NCBI RefSeq assembly: GCF_017833035.1
Contig: NZ_JAFIBM010000001.1
Location: forward strand, 930,001-994,000
DNA from: Frigoribacterium sp. PvP032
GTDB taxonomy: Bacteria > Actinomycetota > Actinomycetes > Actinomycetales > Microbacteriaceae
Reading direction: 5' to 3'
DNA: 64,000 nt
The notes under the pieces are model-generated. The model had not been told where the DNA came from. It did no database searches and worked only from the letters and a program-made list of their open reading frames with translations. The position numbers and the translations under genes are program-made. How positions within the stretch are numbered: the first letter of the stretch is position 1; each line of letters opens with the position of its first letter. Positions 22,400-30,610 of this stretch are shown piece after piece.

Positions 22400-22629
22400 G
22401 CGGCGTTTCGCACGCTGGCGTCCGTGCGGAGGCGGGCGGCTGCTGTGGCGAGGTCGTTGTAGTCGCCGAGGTACTGGCTGAAGCAGTCGCGGACGTAGAA
22501 GTGGTCGCCGTGGTGGTCTACGGTTCCCGCGAAGGCGCCGCTGGTGCTGGCGACCCAGAAGCCGGGCTCGGCCTCGGTGAGGGTCATGGCGGCGGGGCGG
22601 GTGATGGGTGCGGGCGCGAGCAGGGTCAC
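22396..22629 (-). CDS. Mini-operon gene 1, 77 aa
   Basis: GTG start at 22629 with GAGGA about ten bases upstream. PGFWVASTSGAFAGTVDHHG then DHFYVRDCFSQYLGDYNDLA forms a compact strand-rich unit with a helical end. This kind of small domain occurs in actinobacterial accessory DNA, but I cannot name it. It is the first gene of the operon reading toward 21619. Confidence 0.65.
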   Translation of the reverse strand: MTLLAPAPITRPAAMTLTEAEPGFWVASTSGAFAGTVDHHGDHFYVRDCFSQYLGDYNDLATAAARLRTDASVRNAA

Positions 22630-22845
22630 GGGTGTTGTTCCTCATCAAGTCGGGTGGGGAGCACGCGTGCTTCTCGTCGGGTCGAGGGGCAGCAGGAGCG
22701 CGTCACTACTAGGTCGCAACGAGTGTGCGATTCGTCACACCGGTTGTCGACGAATTTCGGCCGAGTCGTGATGGGGAGCGATTCGCTCCGCTCAGGGACG
22801 CTTGTCTGCCGGCACGGGGAGCCGTGGACCGGGTAGAACTGACGG

Positions 22846-23412
22846 GTGTCCGATCAGCCGCGCCGTGTCGACCTCGCGGACGCTGACGACCACACCCTCG
22901 TCGAACGTGCCGGGCACGGTGACGTCCGGGCGTTCGAGGTCCTGGTTCGCCGGTACGGGCCGTTGATGCGCTCCTACGCGCGGCGGGTCCTCGGTCGTTC
23001 CGACGACGTCGACGACGTCGTCCAGGAGGCCTTCGTCGCGGCGTGGAAGCAGCTGCCGTCGATCGAGGACCCGGCGAAGGTGAAGAGCTGGTTGATGCGC
23101 ATCGTCAGCAGGCGGTGCGTGGACAGGATCAGGGCCAGACGTGACCATGACGACATCGCCGACCACGACTCCGAAGGTCCCGAGCACGAGACGCCGCACC
23201 GTGTCGTCGAGGCCCGGTCGCGGGAGCACGCCCTGACGCTGGCGTTGGAGGCGATGCCGGACCCCCAACGGCGAGCGTGGATCTTGAAGGAGATGGTCGG
23301 GCATTCGTACGACGAGATCGCGGACGACCTGCGACTGCCGTTGTCGACCGTCCGGGGGCTCCTCTCCCGGGCGCGGAAGAACATGATCACCGAGATGGAG
23401 GCATGGCGATGA
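22846..23412 (+). CDS. ECF sigma factor (Asp23-associated)
   Basis: 188 aa from a GTG start. Region 2 reads FEVLVRRYGPLMRSYARRVL then DDVDDVVQEAFVAAWKQLP, and region 4 reads EMVGHSYDEIADDLRLPLST then VRGLLSRARKNM. Its stop overlaps the next gene by four bases (ATGA). The partner is an Asp23-family protein rather than a classical anti-sigma factor. A TAGAAC hexamer stands near the leaderless distance from the start. Confidence 0.9.
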   Translation: MSDQPRRVDLADADDHTLVERAGHGDVRAFEVLVRRYGPLMRSYARRVLGRSDDVDDVVQEAFVAAWKQLPSIEDPAKVKSWLMRIVSRRCVDRIRARRDHDDIADHDSEGPEHETPHRVVEARSREHALTLALEAMPDPQRRAWILKEMVGHSYDEIADDLRLPLSTVRGLLSRARKNMITEMEAWR

Positions 23413-24062
23413 GCGCGGACCTTCCCGATGACCTCGAAGCCGCCGGCGTCAGCGGCGACGACGTGGAGACACTGTCGCTCGAACCCGACCGGCTCGACGG
23501 GCACACCATCGACGAACTCGCCGACTACCTCGACGCCGGGATGACCCCGGCAGACCCGACGATCGACGACTCACCCGCCTGCAAGAACGCCCTCGACGCC
23601 CTCACGAGAGTCCGCATGCTCTCCCACGGAGCACTCGAGGCCGACGCGCTCGACGAGGACGTCCGCGAGGACGACTGGATCACCGAGATCATCACCAACA
23701 TCAGCCTCGAGGCCCACGCCGGCCGGGACATCCCCCTCCCGCCGCTGAAGAAGACCGAGAACTCCGTCATCACCGAGGGAGCCGTCCGCAGCATCGTCCG
23801 CCGCGCCGGCGACACCGTCGCCGGCGTCCTCATCGGCAGGTGCACCCTCGAGGGCGACGTCACCACACCCGGCGCCCCGGTCGTCGTCCGCGTGTGGGCA
23901 CGCATCGTCCGTGACCACGGTGCGACGACGGACGCCGTGACCGATGCGGTGTGCTCAGCCGTCGAGGAGGCTCTCCAGGCGCACACGGAGATGAACGTCG
24001 AGAGCATCGACGTCACGATCCGGTCAGACGGAGCCGCCCCCGTCCGGGAAGAAGAACGATGA
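23409..24062 (+). CDS. Asp23/Gls24-family protein coupled to the sigma factor
   Basis: 217 aa. An acidic N-terminal region with HTIDELADYLDAGMTPADPT and ALDALTRVRMLSHGALEAD resembles the N-part found in actinobacterial sigma-linked Asp23 proteins. The Asp23 domain follows: ENSVITEGAVRSIVRRAGD, VVVRVWARIVRDHGAT and MNVESIDVTIRSD. The ATG at 23409 gives an ATGA overlap; an ATG at 23403 is also possible. In other bacteria Asp23 proteins are membrane-associated envelope stress proteins. Whether this one inhibits the sigma factor is unknown. Confidence 0.82.
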   Translation: MSADLPDDLEAAGVSGDDVETLSLEPDRLDGHTIDELADYLDAGMTPADPTIDDSPACKNALDALTRVRMLSHGALEADALDEDVREDDWITEIITNISLEAHAGRDIPLPPLKKTENSVITEGAVRSIVRRAGDTVAGVLIGRCTLEGDVTTPGAPVVVRVWARIVRDHGATTDAVTDAVCSAVEEALQAHTEMNVESIDVTIRSDGAAPVREEER

Positions 24063-24397
24063 CCAGCCATAACCTCGACGACACCGACCGTGACGCACTC
24101 GCCCTCGAACTCGAGGAGCTCGTCGACGGCATCCCAGGCGTGGCCCACATCTATCAGCCGCGGGCGACCCTGCCCGCCCTTCTCGCTGCCCGGCAGACGC
24201 CCGACCCGAGCACCCCGCCACCGCCTCCTCGGATCGAGATCGGTGACGACGGCGTAGTCGCCCTCACCATCGCGACCGACGCAGACAGCATCTCGCCCGA
24301 CGTTGCCCACCGAGTCCACGACGCCCTGCTGGCACGCCTGAACCAGGCAGCCATCACGGTCGAGAGGATCGACGTCCGCATCGCGCGCGTCGACTGA
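24059..24397 (+). CDS. Small Asp23-operon protein, 112 aa
   Basis: It starts with an ATGA overlap on the preceding gene. The N-terminal helix reads DTDRDALALELEELVDGIPG. A Pro-rich linker follows, then a strand-helix unit (GVVALTIATDADSISPDVAH, ITVERIDVRIARVD) similar to the last part of the Asp23 fold. It is probably a truncated Asp23-like partner. Third gene of the sigma operon. Confidence 0.72.
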   Translation: MTSHNLDDTDRDALALELEELVDGIPGVAHIYQPRATLPALLAARQTPDPSTPPPPPRIEIGDDGVVALTIATDADSISPDVAHRVHDALLARLNQAAITVERIDVRIARVD

Positions 24398-24448
24398 GCT
24401 TCGTGGGCGATGACTCGACCCGTTGCGCGACCTGACTCCGTTGCGGTG

Positions 24449-24472
24449 TCCCGATAGACGATCGGCCATCGG
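24449..24472 (+). repeat. Array repeat R20 (last copy)
   Basis: Core TCCCGATAGACGATCG then GCCATCGG. It is the rightmost clear copy. Between it and the glycosyltransferase gene at 24694 I see no gene. Confidence 0.85.
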
Positions 24473-24693
24473 TGCAGACGGGGCTGCTTCTCCCATGGAT
24501 ATGTCAGAGCACGGCCGAGTGCTTGCATCCGAGGGGCCTGAGAAGGGGCCGGCGACGCCGTGGCTAGAGGCAGGGAAGAGCAGACCGACAGCTTAAACAG
24601 CCCCTCTTTGGGTAGATATTTGCACAGGGGTGGACCACGGCTCAGTGGAGCCGAGCCGGATGGTGTTGAGGTGCGCCGAGGTGAAAGTCAAGC

Positions 24694-26412
24694 TCACGCG
24701 GAATGGCTTTGTTGCGTCAGCCCGTGCTCCGTCTTCTCCCAGTAGTGCGGGCGGGTGAGCAGCTGCCAGAGGCCCTTGTAGGCGGCGAGGGAATGCAGGA
24801 TCCAGTAGACAGGGTTCAGCAGCGTCCAGGCCATCAGGTGGAACGTTCCCCGCTTGAACGGGCCCATCATCGTCAGGTAGACCATGATGCTGTTCCCCAT
24901 GAGGAAGTTCAGCAGGCAGATCACCAGCAGCCAGGGCGGAAACACCGCCGAGAGCACGCTGGCCGGCACGAACAGGGTGACGGCCGAGAGCAGGTAGAAG
25001 GGCAGCACGCCGAGGAAGATCGCGGGCGTCCCGCCGATCAGCAGGGTGAAAGCGGCAAAGCGGACGATCCCGATCTCGCGGATCAGCGCCAAGGGACGAC
25101 GCGCATGCACGAGCGTCGTCTGCATGTAGCCCTTGATCCAGCGGCTGCGCTGCCGGACGAAGTTGGGCATCGAGGTGTTGGCCTCCTCCATCGTGGTCGA
25201 GTTGATCACCCCGACCCGGTAGCCGATGGCGCTGGCACGGATGCCGAGGTCGGCGTCCTCGGTGACGTTGTACGGGTCCCAGCCGCCCAGCTCGCGGAGC
25301 GCCTCGACCCGGAAGTGGTTCGAGGTGCCGCCGAGCGGGATGGGCAGGTCGGCGTGGTCGAGGCCGGCGAGCATGTAGTCGAACCAGTAGCTGTACTCGA
25401 GCGTGAACATGCGGGTGAGCGCGTTCTCGTCGGCGTTGAAGTAGTTCAGGGCGGCCTGCACGCAGACCGTCTCGGCGCCTCCTCGCTCGAACGCGATCAG
25501 GGCCTTCTTCAGCTGGTCGGGGTCGGGGGTGTCCTCGGCGTCGTAGATCACGAGGAAGTCGCCCGAGGCGAGGGCGAGCCCCACGTTGCAGGCCCGGGGC
25601 TTCGTCTGCGGGTGGCCCCGCGGCACCGTCACGACGTGGAAGTGGGCCGGCGGCGAGGCCGACTCGATCGCGTGCCGGGTCTCGAGGTCCTCCTCCTCGA
25701 TCAGGATCAGCACCTCGAGCTTCTCGACCGGGTAGTCGATGTCGCCGAGGTTGTCGATCAGCTGCGCGACGATGTTGGCCTCGCGGAACACGGGCACCAG
25801 CACCGTGTAGACGGGTAGGTCGTCGTCGTCCAGGCGGGCGACCTCGCTGTCCGTCACGCGCTCGACGACGTCGTACCGGGCGCCCTGCATCGCGACCACG
25901 AACTTGAACGCGGTGCCCGCGAGGAACACGACGCTGATCGCCGCGACCAGGCCCGTCACGACCTGCCAGGGCCACACGACGGCCAGCCCGGCGAGCACGA
26001 GGAGCGTCGCGATGCCGCCGACCGCCTGCCCGCGCGAGAACACGACCTTCGCCGAGAGCTCAGGGCTGCGGTCGAAGAGCGCGTTCGCGGCCCGGTCGGC
26101 CACGTGGGCGCTGAAGAGCTCGACGAGAACGCCCTTGAGCTCCCACTCGGGGACGGCCAGCAGCTCGACCGGGCTGTCCAGCTCCTCCTCGAGCCCGTCG
26201 CGGAGCGAGGCGTCGGAGGCGCGGTGGGCGGTGGCGACGAGCAGGGCGCCGTCGGGGAGGCGGCGGACCGGCATCCAGTCCTCGGCGACGTACCGGGCAG
26301 GGCCGTGCACGGTGAGGGCGACGTCGACGTCGTCAGCGCGGAGGACGTCGCGGCCGGTGCTGCGGTGACGCGACTCGGGCAGCGCGGGCGTGGTGCGTGC
26401 GGTGACGGTCAT
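24694..26412 (-). CDS. Family 2 glycosyltransferase, processive type
   Basis: 572 aa. A GspE/MshEN-like N-terminal domain (about residues 60-115, with LLAVPEWELKGVLVELF) precedes two membrane helices. The GT2 domain has YTVLVPVFREA, DAEDTPD, TEDADLG and QRSRW, the D, D, TED, QxxRW set of cellulose-synthase-like enzymes, and then C-terminal membrane helices. It should polymerise and export a polysaccharide; the sugar is unknown. Its start overlaps the stop of the membrane protein gene at 26409 (ATGA). No PilZ domain is visible. Confidence 0.93.
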   Translation of the reverse strand: MTVTARTTPALPESRHRSTGRDVLRADDVDVALTVHGPARYVAEDWMPVRRLPDGALLVATAHRASDASLRDGLEEELDSPVELLAVPEWELKGVLVELFSAHVADRAANALFDRSPELSAKVVFSRGQAVGGIATLLVLAGLAVVWPWQVVTGLVAAISVVFLAGTAFKFVVAMQGARYDVVERVTDSEVARLDDDDLPVYTVLVPVFREANIVAQLIDNLGDIDYPVEKLEVLILIEEEDLETRHAIESASPPAHFHVVTVPRGHPQTKPRACNVGLALASGDFLVIYDAEDTPDPDQLKKALIAFERGGAETVCVQAALNYFNADENALTRMFTLEYSYWFDYMLAGLDHADLPIPLGGTSNHFRVEALRELGGWDPYNVTEDADLGIRASAIGYRVGVINSTTMEEANTSMPNFVRQRSRWIKGYMQTTLVHARRPLALIREIGIVRFAAFTLLIGGTPAIFLGVLPFYLLSAVTLFVPASVLSAVFPPWLLVICLLNFLMGNSIMVYLTMMGPFKRGTFHLMAWTLLNPVYWILHSLAAYKGLWQLLTRPHYWEKTEHGLTQQSHSA

Positions 26413-27623
26413 CGGAGTCCTCCCCAGAGGGTGCCGAGCGCGTGCATCCAGTCGAGGACGACGGGCCGGTTGAACGCCGCCGCCCAGGCGATGATCACCT
26501 GGACGAGCGCGATGGTGGTGATGAGGACGCTAGCCCTCGTGGTGGAGGCGGCGGGCAAGATGGCGACACCCATCACGATCATCGTCAGGTAGATGTTGCC
26601 GCCGGCGTTGGCGGGGATGAGCCCGAGGACGAAACCGACGATGAGTGCCGCGAACAAGGTGGTCGAGATCAAGATCGCGCCGGGGCGCCGGACGAGGAGG
26701 GCCAGCAGCCAGCCGCTGACCATCGAGGCGAGCAGCAGGAAGCCGTCGAGCGTTGTGACCAGGTGGGGCACAATCGCCCACTTCTCCGGGTCGTAGGAGA
26801 TACGGCTGACAAGCAGCGGCGACGCGCTGTGCAGGAATACCAGCTCCAGGAAGGCCAGGGAGGCAAGGACCGAGAACGTGGGGAACAGAACGACGAGGAT
26901 CGTTGAAGCGCGGGCGCCGCGCTCACCGCGACGGGCAAGACTGATTAGAGGCGCGGCGAGGGCGGCGACGGTGACATAAAGCAGCCCGCTGGCCTGGACC
27001 AGGGATGTGGCCATGAAGAGCAGACCGGCACGGAAACCGGCTTGTGTGTCTCGTCCGGCGAGGAACCGCAGCATGTCGGCGGCGCCGAGCCCGAAGAGTG
27101 CGATACCAAGGAAGCCCTGGAGGTTTTGGGTCACTGTGTAGACGAATAGCGGGTTTGCGCCGAGGGCGAGGCCGAATGCCAGGGTCTTGACCGGGTGGAA
27201 CCGGCGCTGGTGCATGACTTCGATCATCTTTTGCAGGAACACGCCCGCGGCCAGGGCCCCGACGACGGCAAGGCCCATCTCACCGCCCGGCACGACGGCG
27301 ACGATCAGGGCGCCGAGGGGCGGCCACACCTCGCCGAGGCGGGTCAGGTCGAGGTTCGACCAGCTCAGACCCGCGACGCCGGCGAGGTGGTCGAGGTTCG
27401 GGGTGGTGGTCGACATCAGCGTGGCCGCGGGGGCCCCGACGACGCCGATCACCAGGTACGGGAACGCGAGGACGAGCCGCAGCAGCCAGCGGCGCCAGGC
27501 CAACAGCGGGAAGGGGTCGATCCGCGCACGGGCGCGGGCTGCGCGTCCGGGCACGGCGGCCGCCGCCTCCTCGGCCCTGCGGCGCCGCAGCGAGGCCACC
27601 CGCTCGTCGGTGAGGGTCACCAC
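26409..27623 (-). CDS. Polytopic membrane protein, partner of the glycosyltransferase
   Basis: 404 aa with about nine to ten membrane helices. A basic N-terminus precedes LLRLVLAFPYLVIGVVGAPA. It starts with a GTG pair at 27623/27620, the second giving a GTGA overlap with the MarR gene, and is coupled by ATGA to the glycosyltransferase. The position suggests a role in glycan export or synthesis, but no family is recognised. Confidence 0.75.
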   Translation of the reverse strand: MVTLTDERVASLRRRRAEEAAAAVPGRAARARARIDPFPLLAWRRWLLRLVLAFPYLVIGVVGAPAATLMSTTTPNLDHLAGVAGLSWSNLDLTRLGEVWPPLGALIVAVVPGGEMGLAVVGALAAGVFLQKMIEVMHQRRFHPVKTLAFGLALGANPLFVYTVTQNLQGFLGIALFGLGAADMLRFLAGRDTQAGFRAGLLFMATSLVQASGLLYVTVAALAAPLISLARRGERGARASTILVVLFPTFSVLASLAFLELVFLHSASPLLVSRISYDPEKWAIVPHLVTTLDGFLLLASMVSGWLLALLVRRPGAILISTTLFAALIVGFVLGLIPANAGGNIYLTMIVMGVAILPAASTTRASVLITTIALVQVIIAWAAAFNRPVVLDWMHALGTLWGGLR

Positions 27624-28078
27624 GACGCCACCTCGGCCTCGAGGGCGCCGTCGAGGGCGGTCAGCGTGTCCACGACCCGGCCGAGGTCGTCGCCGAAGGC
27701 GCGGGCGAAGACAGCGGCGAAGGACGCGCGGAGGTGCGCGGCGACGGCCAGACCGGCTGGCAGCGCGCTCACGACGACGCTGCGCCGGTCCGCTAGCACG
27801 GGCCGTCGCTCGGCGTGTCCGTGACGCTCAAGCCGGTCGACGAGCGGTGTGACGGCTCCACTCGACAAGCCCACGGCACCGCCGAGACGACTCGCCGGAA
27901 GCGGTCCGCGAGAGGCGAGCACGAGCAGAGCGCGGAGATGGATGGGCGTCACGGAATGATGGGCTGCAAGGACTGCGGTTGCGTCGGCATTGCGCCCGAG
28001 GAGGCGTTGGTACGCGTCTAGAGCGTCTTCTCCCGTCCAGGCGTCCTGGTCAAACGATGCCGCTGATGCCGTAGACAC
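27617..28078 (-). CDS. MarR-family regulator
   Basis: 153 aa from the GTG at 28078, which has AAGGGA upstream; an in-frame TTG at 28096 is an alternative. The winged HTH reads ALLVLASRGPLPASRLGGAV then GLSSGAVTPLVDRLERHGHA, and the wing has ADRRSVVVSALPAG. It is the first gene of the operon with the membrane protein and glycosyltransferase and probably controls it. The upstream 300 bp are AT-richer than the surroundings. Confidence 0.88.
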   Translation of the reverse strand: MSTASAASFDQDAWTGEDALDAYQRLLGRNADATAVLAAHHSVTPIHLRALLVLASRGPLPASRLGGAVGLSSGAVTPLVDRLERHGHAERRPVLADRRSVVVSALPAGLAVAAHLRASFAAVFARAFGDDLGRVVDTLTALDGALEAEVASW

Positions 28079-28363
28079 ATATCCCTTTTCGCTCAAGCTT
28101 CTCGAAGTATGTTCATCTCAGTATCAATTAATCTTGACTGTCGAGATAGTCCCGACTTTGGGGGACAATCACGGCTGACCAGCTGATCTCCGAAGCCGCG
28201 TTGAAGTGTCTCTGGCTCCCGTCAAGCAGTCGGTTCCTGCTGACCCAGGGCGGCGGTGCCTTCCCCGAACTGGGGGACGCGGTCACGATGCAGGTGCATA
28301 CAGTGACAGCAGCGCTCGGGGGAGTGTCTCTCATCCCCGTGGCCTCTCTGATCGGACCTTCTC

Positions 28364-28948
28364 GTGTCGCTTGCTTCTGTGCTGTCTGTCACCGCTGAAC
28401 GAACGAACGAGGACCTCCTCGCTCTCGTCGCAGAGGGCAACGATCGCGCTTTCACGGTGTTCTATGACCGGACGTCTTCTCGGGTCTTGGGCTTGATTCG
28501 GAGGATCTTGGTGGACCCGGCGCAGTCCGAGGAGGTCGCTCAAGAGGTGTTCCTCGCCACATGGCAAGAAGCGACGTCTTTCGACCCGGCCCGGGGCACA
28601 GCTCTGGCGTGGTTGCTCGTCCGGGCCAGGCGCCGCGCGATCGACCGTGTCCGGTCCTCGCAGGCCGCCCGTGACCGCGACACCCTCGCCGGGCTGCGCG
28701 ATCTCGAAGTCAGCCGGGACGACGTCGCGGAAAGAGCAGAAACTCTGATCGAGCACCACCGTGTCACGACCAGCATGAAAGCCCTCGCGGCCCCTCAACG
28801 GGAAGCGCTCGAGCTGACGTACTTCGGCGGGTACACCCAATCCGAAGCGGCAGCGAAAGCGGGTGTCCCGATCGGGACGATGAAGACCCGCATTCGGGAC
28901 GCCCTGATCGCGCTGAGGAAGCTCACCGCCGAACCCCGCGCCGCGTGA
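28364..28948 (+). CDS. ECF sigma factor (SigK-like)
   Basis: 194 aa from a GTG start. Region 2 reads FTVFYDRTSSRVLGLIRRIL then EEVAQEVFLATWQEA, and region 4 reads YFGGYTQSEAAAKAGVPIGT then MKTRIRDALIALR. No anti-sigma gene follows; the next gene is a convergent lipoprotein. It could be an orphan, or its partner could lie elsewhere. Confidence 0.9.
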   Translation: MSLASVLSVTAERTNEDLLALVAEGNDRAFTVFYDRTSSRVLGLIRRILVDPAQSEEVAQEVFLATWQEATSFDPARGTALAWLLVRARRRAIDRVRSSQAARDRDTLAGLRDLEVSRDDVAERAETLIEHHRVTTSMKALAAPQREALELTYFGGYTQSEAAAKAGVPIGTMKTRIRDALIALRKLTAEPRAA

Positions 28949-29088
28949 AGCTGACGCACTTTCGCGAACGACTTTCGCGGGCGCCTAGCGGATCAGGGGC
29001 AGCGGTCCTACTCTGAGCGTGCCCGGCGGTGGTACCCCGGGGACGGCACCGCTTGTCTGCTCCTGATCCGCAGGCGACCGGCAGCCCA

Positions 29089-29118
29089 CACACGCCCCCG
29101 CCCGAGCGGGGGCGTGTG
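29089..29118. terminator. 13-bp GC hairpin past the sigma gene
   Basis: CACACGCCCCCGC (29089-29101) pairs perfectly with GCGGGGGCGTGTG (29106-29118) around CCGA. Very stable; 140 bp past the sigma gene. No U-run follows. Confidence 0.65.
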
Positions 29119-29335
29119 GAGGTCCACGGACATCCCAGTCGAGGAGCACTGTCCTTTCGTGAGGAATGCTCCTACGATCGACATGCCCCGAGACGGTTCA
29201 GGGCTCGGGAAGGCCCAGCCCCCGCCGTCGCGTCGACTTCGGGTGTCCGCGGCGGCGGGGAACTGTGCGCCCCGTCCTCTTTGATCTCACCCTCGGTGTT
29301 GTCTGATTGGTGCCGGACGTTGCGGGCGCACGGAA

Positions 29336-29368
29336 AACCCCATCCCGCTCGCGTAGCGGGATGGGGTT
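29336..29368. terminator. 14-bp hairpin past the lipoprotein gene
   Basis: AACCCCATCCCGCT (29336-29349) pairs with AGCGGGATGGGGTT (29355-29368) around CGCGT. On the plus strand it is preceded by AAAA, which reads as TTTT after the stem on the minus strand. That makes a plausible intrinsic terminator for the lipoprotein gene ending at 29436. Confidence 0.7.
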
Positions 29369-29435
29369 CCACCGGGATGCCGGCCCTACGAGGTACGGCG
29401 CAGCACCGGCGCGGTCGACACCGTGCGGGAGAGAG

Positions 29436-30137
29436 TTACTCGGTGGCGACGGTGATCTTCGCGACGCCGACGAGCATCTCGTCCTGGACGGCGTCGGTGT
29501 TGAAGGTCTGGTTCAGCAGGGCTGCGGCGTCGGGGCTGATGTGGACGGTGGTGCCCTCGAGGACGGCGTTGGTGCCTTCCATCTGGAGGGGCTTCAGGGT
29601 GCCGCCGTAGAGGTTGAAGAGGTAGGCGTCTTCTGCTGCGACGGTGCCGTTGGCGGTGACGGTGCCGTAGAGCTTGCTCTCGCCCGGGTCGATGCGGAAG
29701 TCGGTGAGCTCGACGACGGTGCCGTCGGCAGCGGTCAGCGACAGGCCGGAGCCGTCGTGGTCGATCTCGCCCTGGACGTAGGGGCGGACGTCGCTGGCGG
29801 GGTCGTAGTAGTCGACGTTGCCGCCGGTGATGGGGAAGGAGAAGGTGCCGTCGGTGAAGCCGGCGGTGCCGACGACTCCGGGGGTGAGGCCGAGGGTGCC
29901 GAGGGCGTCGACGAAGGACGCGTCGACGGCGACCTGGGTGTCGACTCCCTTGCTGAGGTCGGGGAGCGAGGCCAGGGGCTCGGTGCTGGCGGCCGACGAG
30001 GACGACGAGGGGGCGGCGGACGACGACGAGGTCGAGCCGGCGTCGCTGGAGGAGCAGGCGGCGAGGCTGAAGATGAGGGCGCCGGAGGCGACGATGCCGA
30101 AGGCGGACTTGGTGATGGTCTTGCGTGAGATGTTCAC
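29436..30137 (-). CDS. Secreted lipoprotein with an HtaA-like beta domain
   Basis: 233 aa from the GTG at 30137 with AAGGAGA upstream. Lipoprotein signal with lipobox SLAAC, then a long Ser/Ala linker. The mature part has LTAADGTVVELTDFRIDPGE, LYGTVTANGTVAAEDAYLFN and GTTVHISPDAAALLNQTF. This pattern of strand repeats resembles HtaA-type heme-binding or related surface domains. I am not sure of the family. It faces the orphan sigma gene. Confidence 0.72.
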   Translation of the reverse strand: MNISRKTITKSAFGIVASGALIFSLAACSSSDAGSTSSSSAAPSSSSSAASTEPLASLPDLSKGVDTQVAVDASFVDALGTLGLTPGVVGTAGFTDGTFSFPITGGNVDYYDPASDVRPYVQGEIDHDGSGLSLTAADGTVVELTDFRIDPGESKLYGTVTANGTVAAEDAYLFNLYGGTLKPLQMEGTNAVLEGTTVHISPDAAALLNQTFNTDAVQDEMLVGVAKITVATE

Positions 30138-30610
30138 GATGGTTCTCCTTGTCTGTGGTTCCCGGTGGGGAGTTGACAGGGGTTCGCCACGGTCGCTGGA
30201 TGGGTTTGGTGCGTTACCTGACTGAGATATTCGACCCATTTGGGCCACGTTCTCCTCAGAGCTGTCCTCACCCGCGCCGGATGCCGAAGACCGACAACAG
30301 GGTGCGTAAGGGCCCTCGCAGTCCTACTTCTTAGGCCCCCAAAGCGTCGTCGTTCTGCGTGCGCTGAGGCAACGACGCAACCCGGATCCCGGGCCTGTCG
30401 CTCGCAGTAGAACGGGTGTCGGCGACGCTTGAGCTGCCCCTGAGGAGCACGCTGCTACTCGTTGAGGCGTCCGCCTGACCTCCCCTCACCGAGATCAAAA
30501 TCGGACCGACCTTGCGAGACACCCAAAACGCCTTAGGTATAGGGGAGGGCGACTGGCCTTATGTGTCCGGGGAACGATCGTCGTCCGTACGCGCCCCGCC
30601 AGCTCTTGGG
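30138..30610. other. Gene-poor stretch of about 470 bp
   Basis: It holds the promoter region of the lipoprotein gene at its left end. A minus-strand frame (30331-30522, 63 aa, rich in Ser) has a GTG start but no supporting signal. Nothing else is recognised. Confidence 0.4.

Larger units (their letters stand above)
2223..24472 (+). other. Putative gene-cassette array bounded by a dispersed ~16-25 bp repeat
   Basis: About 21 same-orientation repeats divide this region. The intervals R0-R1, R1-R2, R2-R3, R4-R5, R6-R7, R7-R8, R8-R9, R9-R10, R10-R11, R12-R13, R13-R14, R14-R15, R15-R16 and R18-R19 each hold exactly one gene; R11-R12 holds a coupled pair. Genes lie on both strands while repeat polarity is constant, which argues against a transcription signal. 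R4-R5 and R15-R16 are copies of one unit of 339 bp. Some stretches (3.7-8.7, 9.1-12.4 and 21.3-24.4 kb) contain ordinary multi-gene blocks. No integron integrase or classical attC site is visible. Confidence 0.6.
28949..29435. other. Gene-free stretch of 487 bp with two strong hairpins
   Basis: No supported gene on either strand. It contains the hairpins at 29089-29118 and 29336-29368, and weaker GC hairpins between them (CCCGAG...CTCGGG near 29185-29207, and CCCCGCCG...CGGCGGGG near 29220-29260). It lies between a plus-strand sigma gene and a minus-strand lipoprotein gene. Confidence 0.5.

Noticed and set aside
2223-24472. Array repeats as classical integron attC sites
   Set aside because: attC sites are 57-141 bp with RYYYAAC and GTTRRRY cores. 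Only R3 shows a GTTAGAC-like string on the minus strand; the other copies do not. No tyrosine integrase is in the window.
2223-24472. Array repeats as intrinsic terminators
   Set aside because: They keep one orientation although genes lie on both strands, have no T-run, and often lie at the promoter side of a gene.
30331-30522. 63-aa minus-strand frame rich in Ser
   Set aside because: GTG start without ribosome binding site or correctly spaced -10 box, and no recognisable fold.
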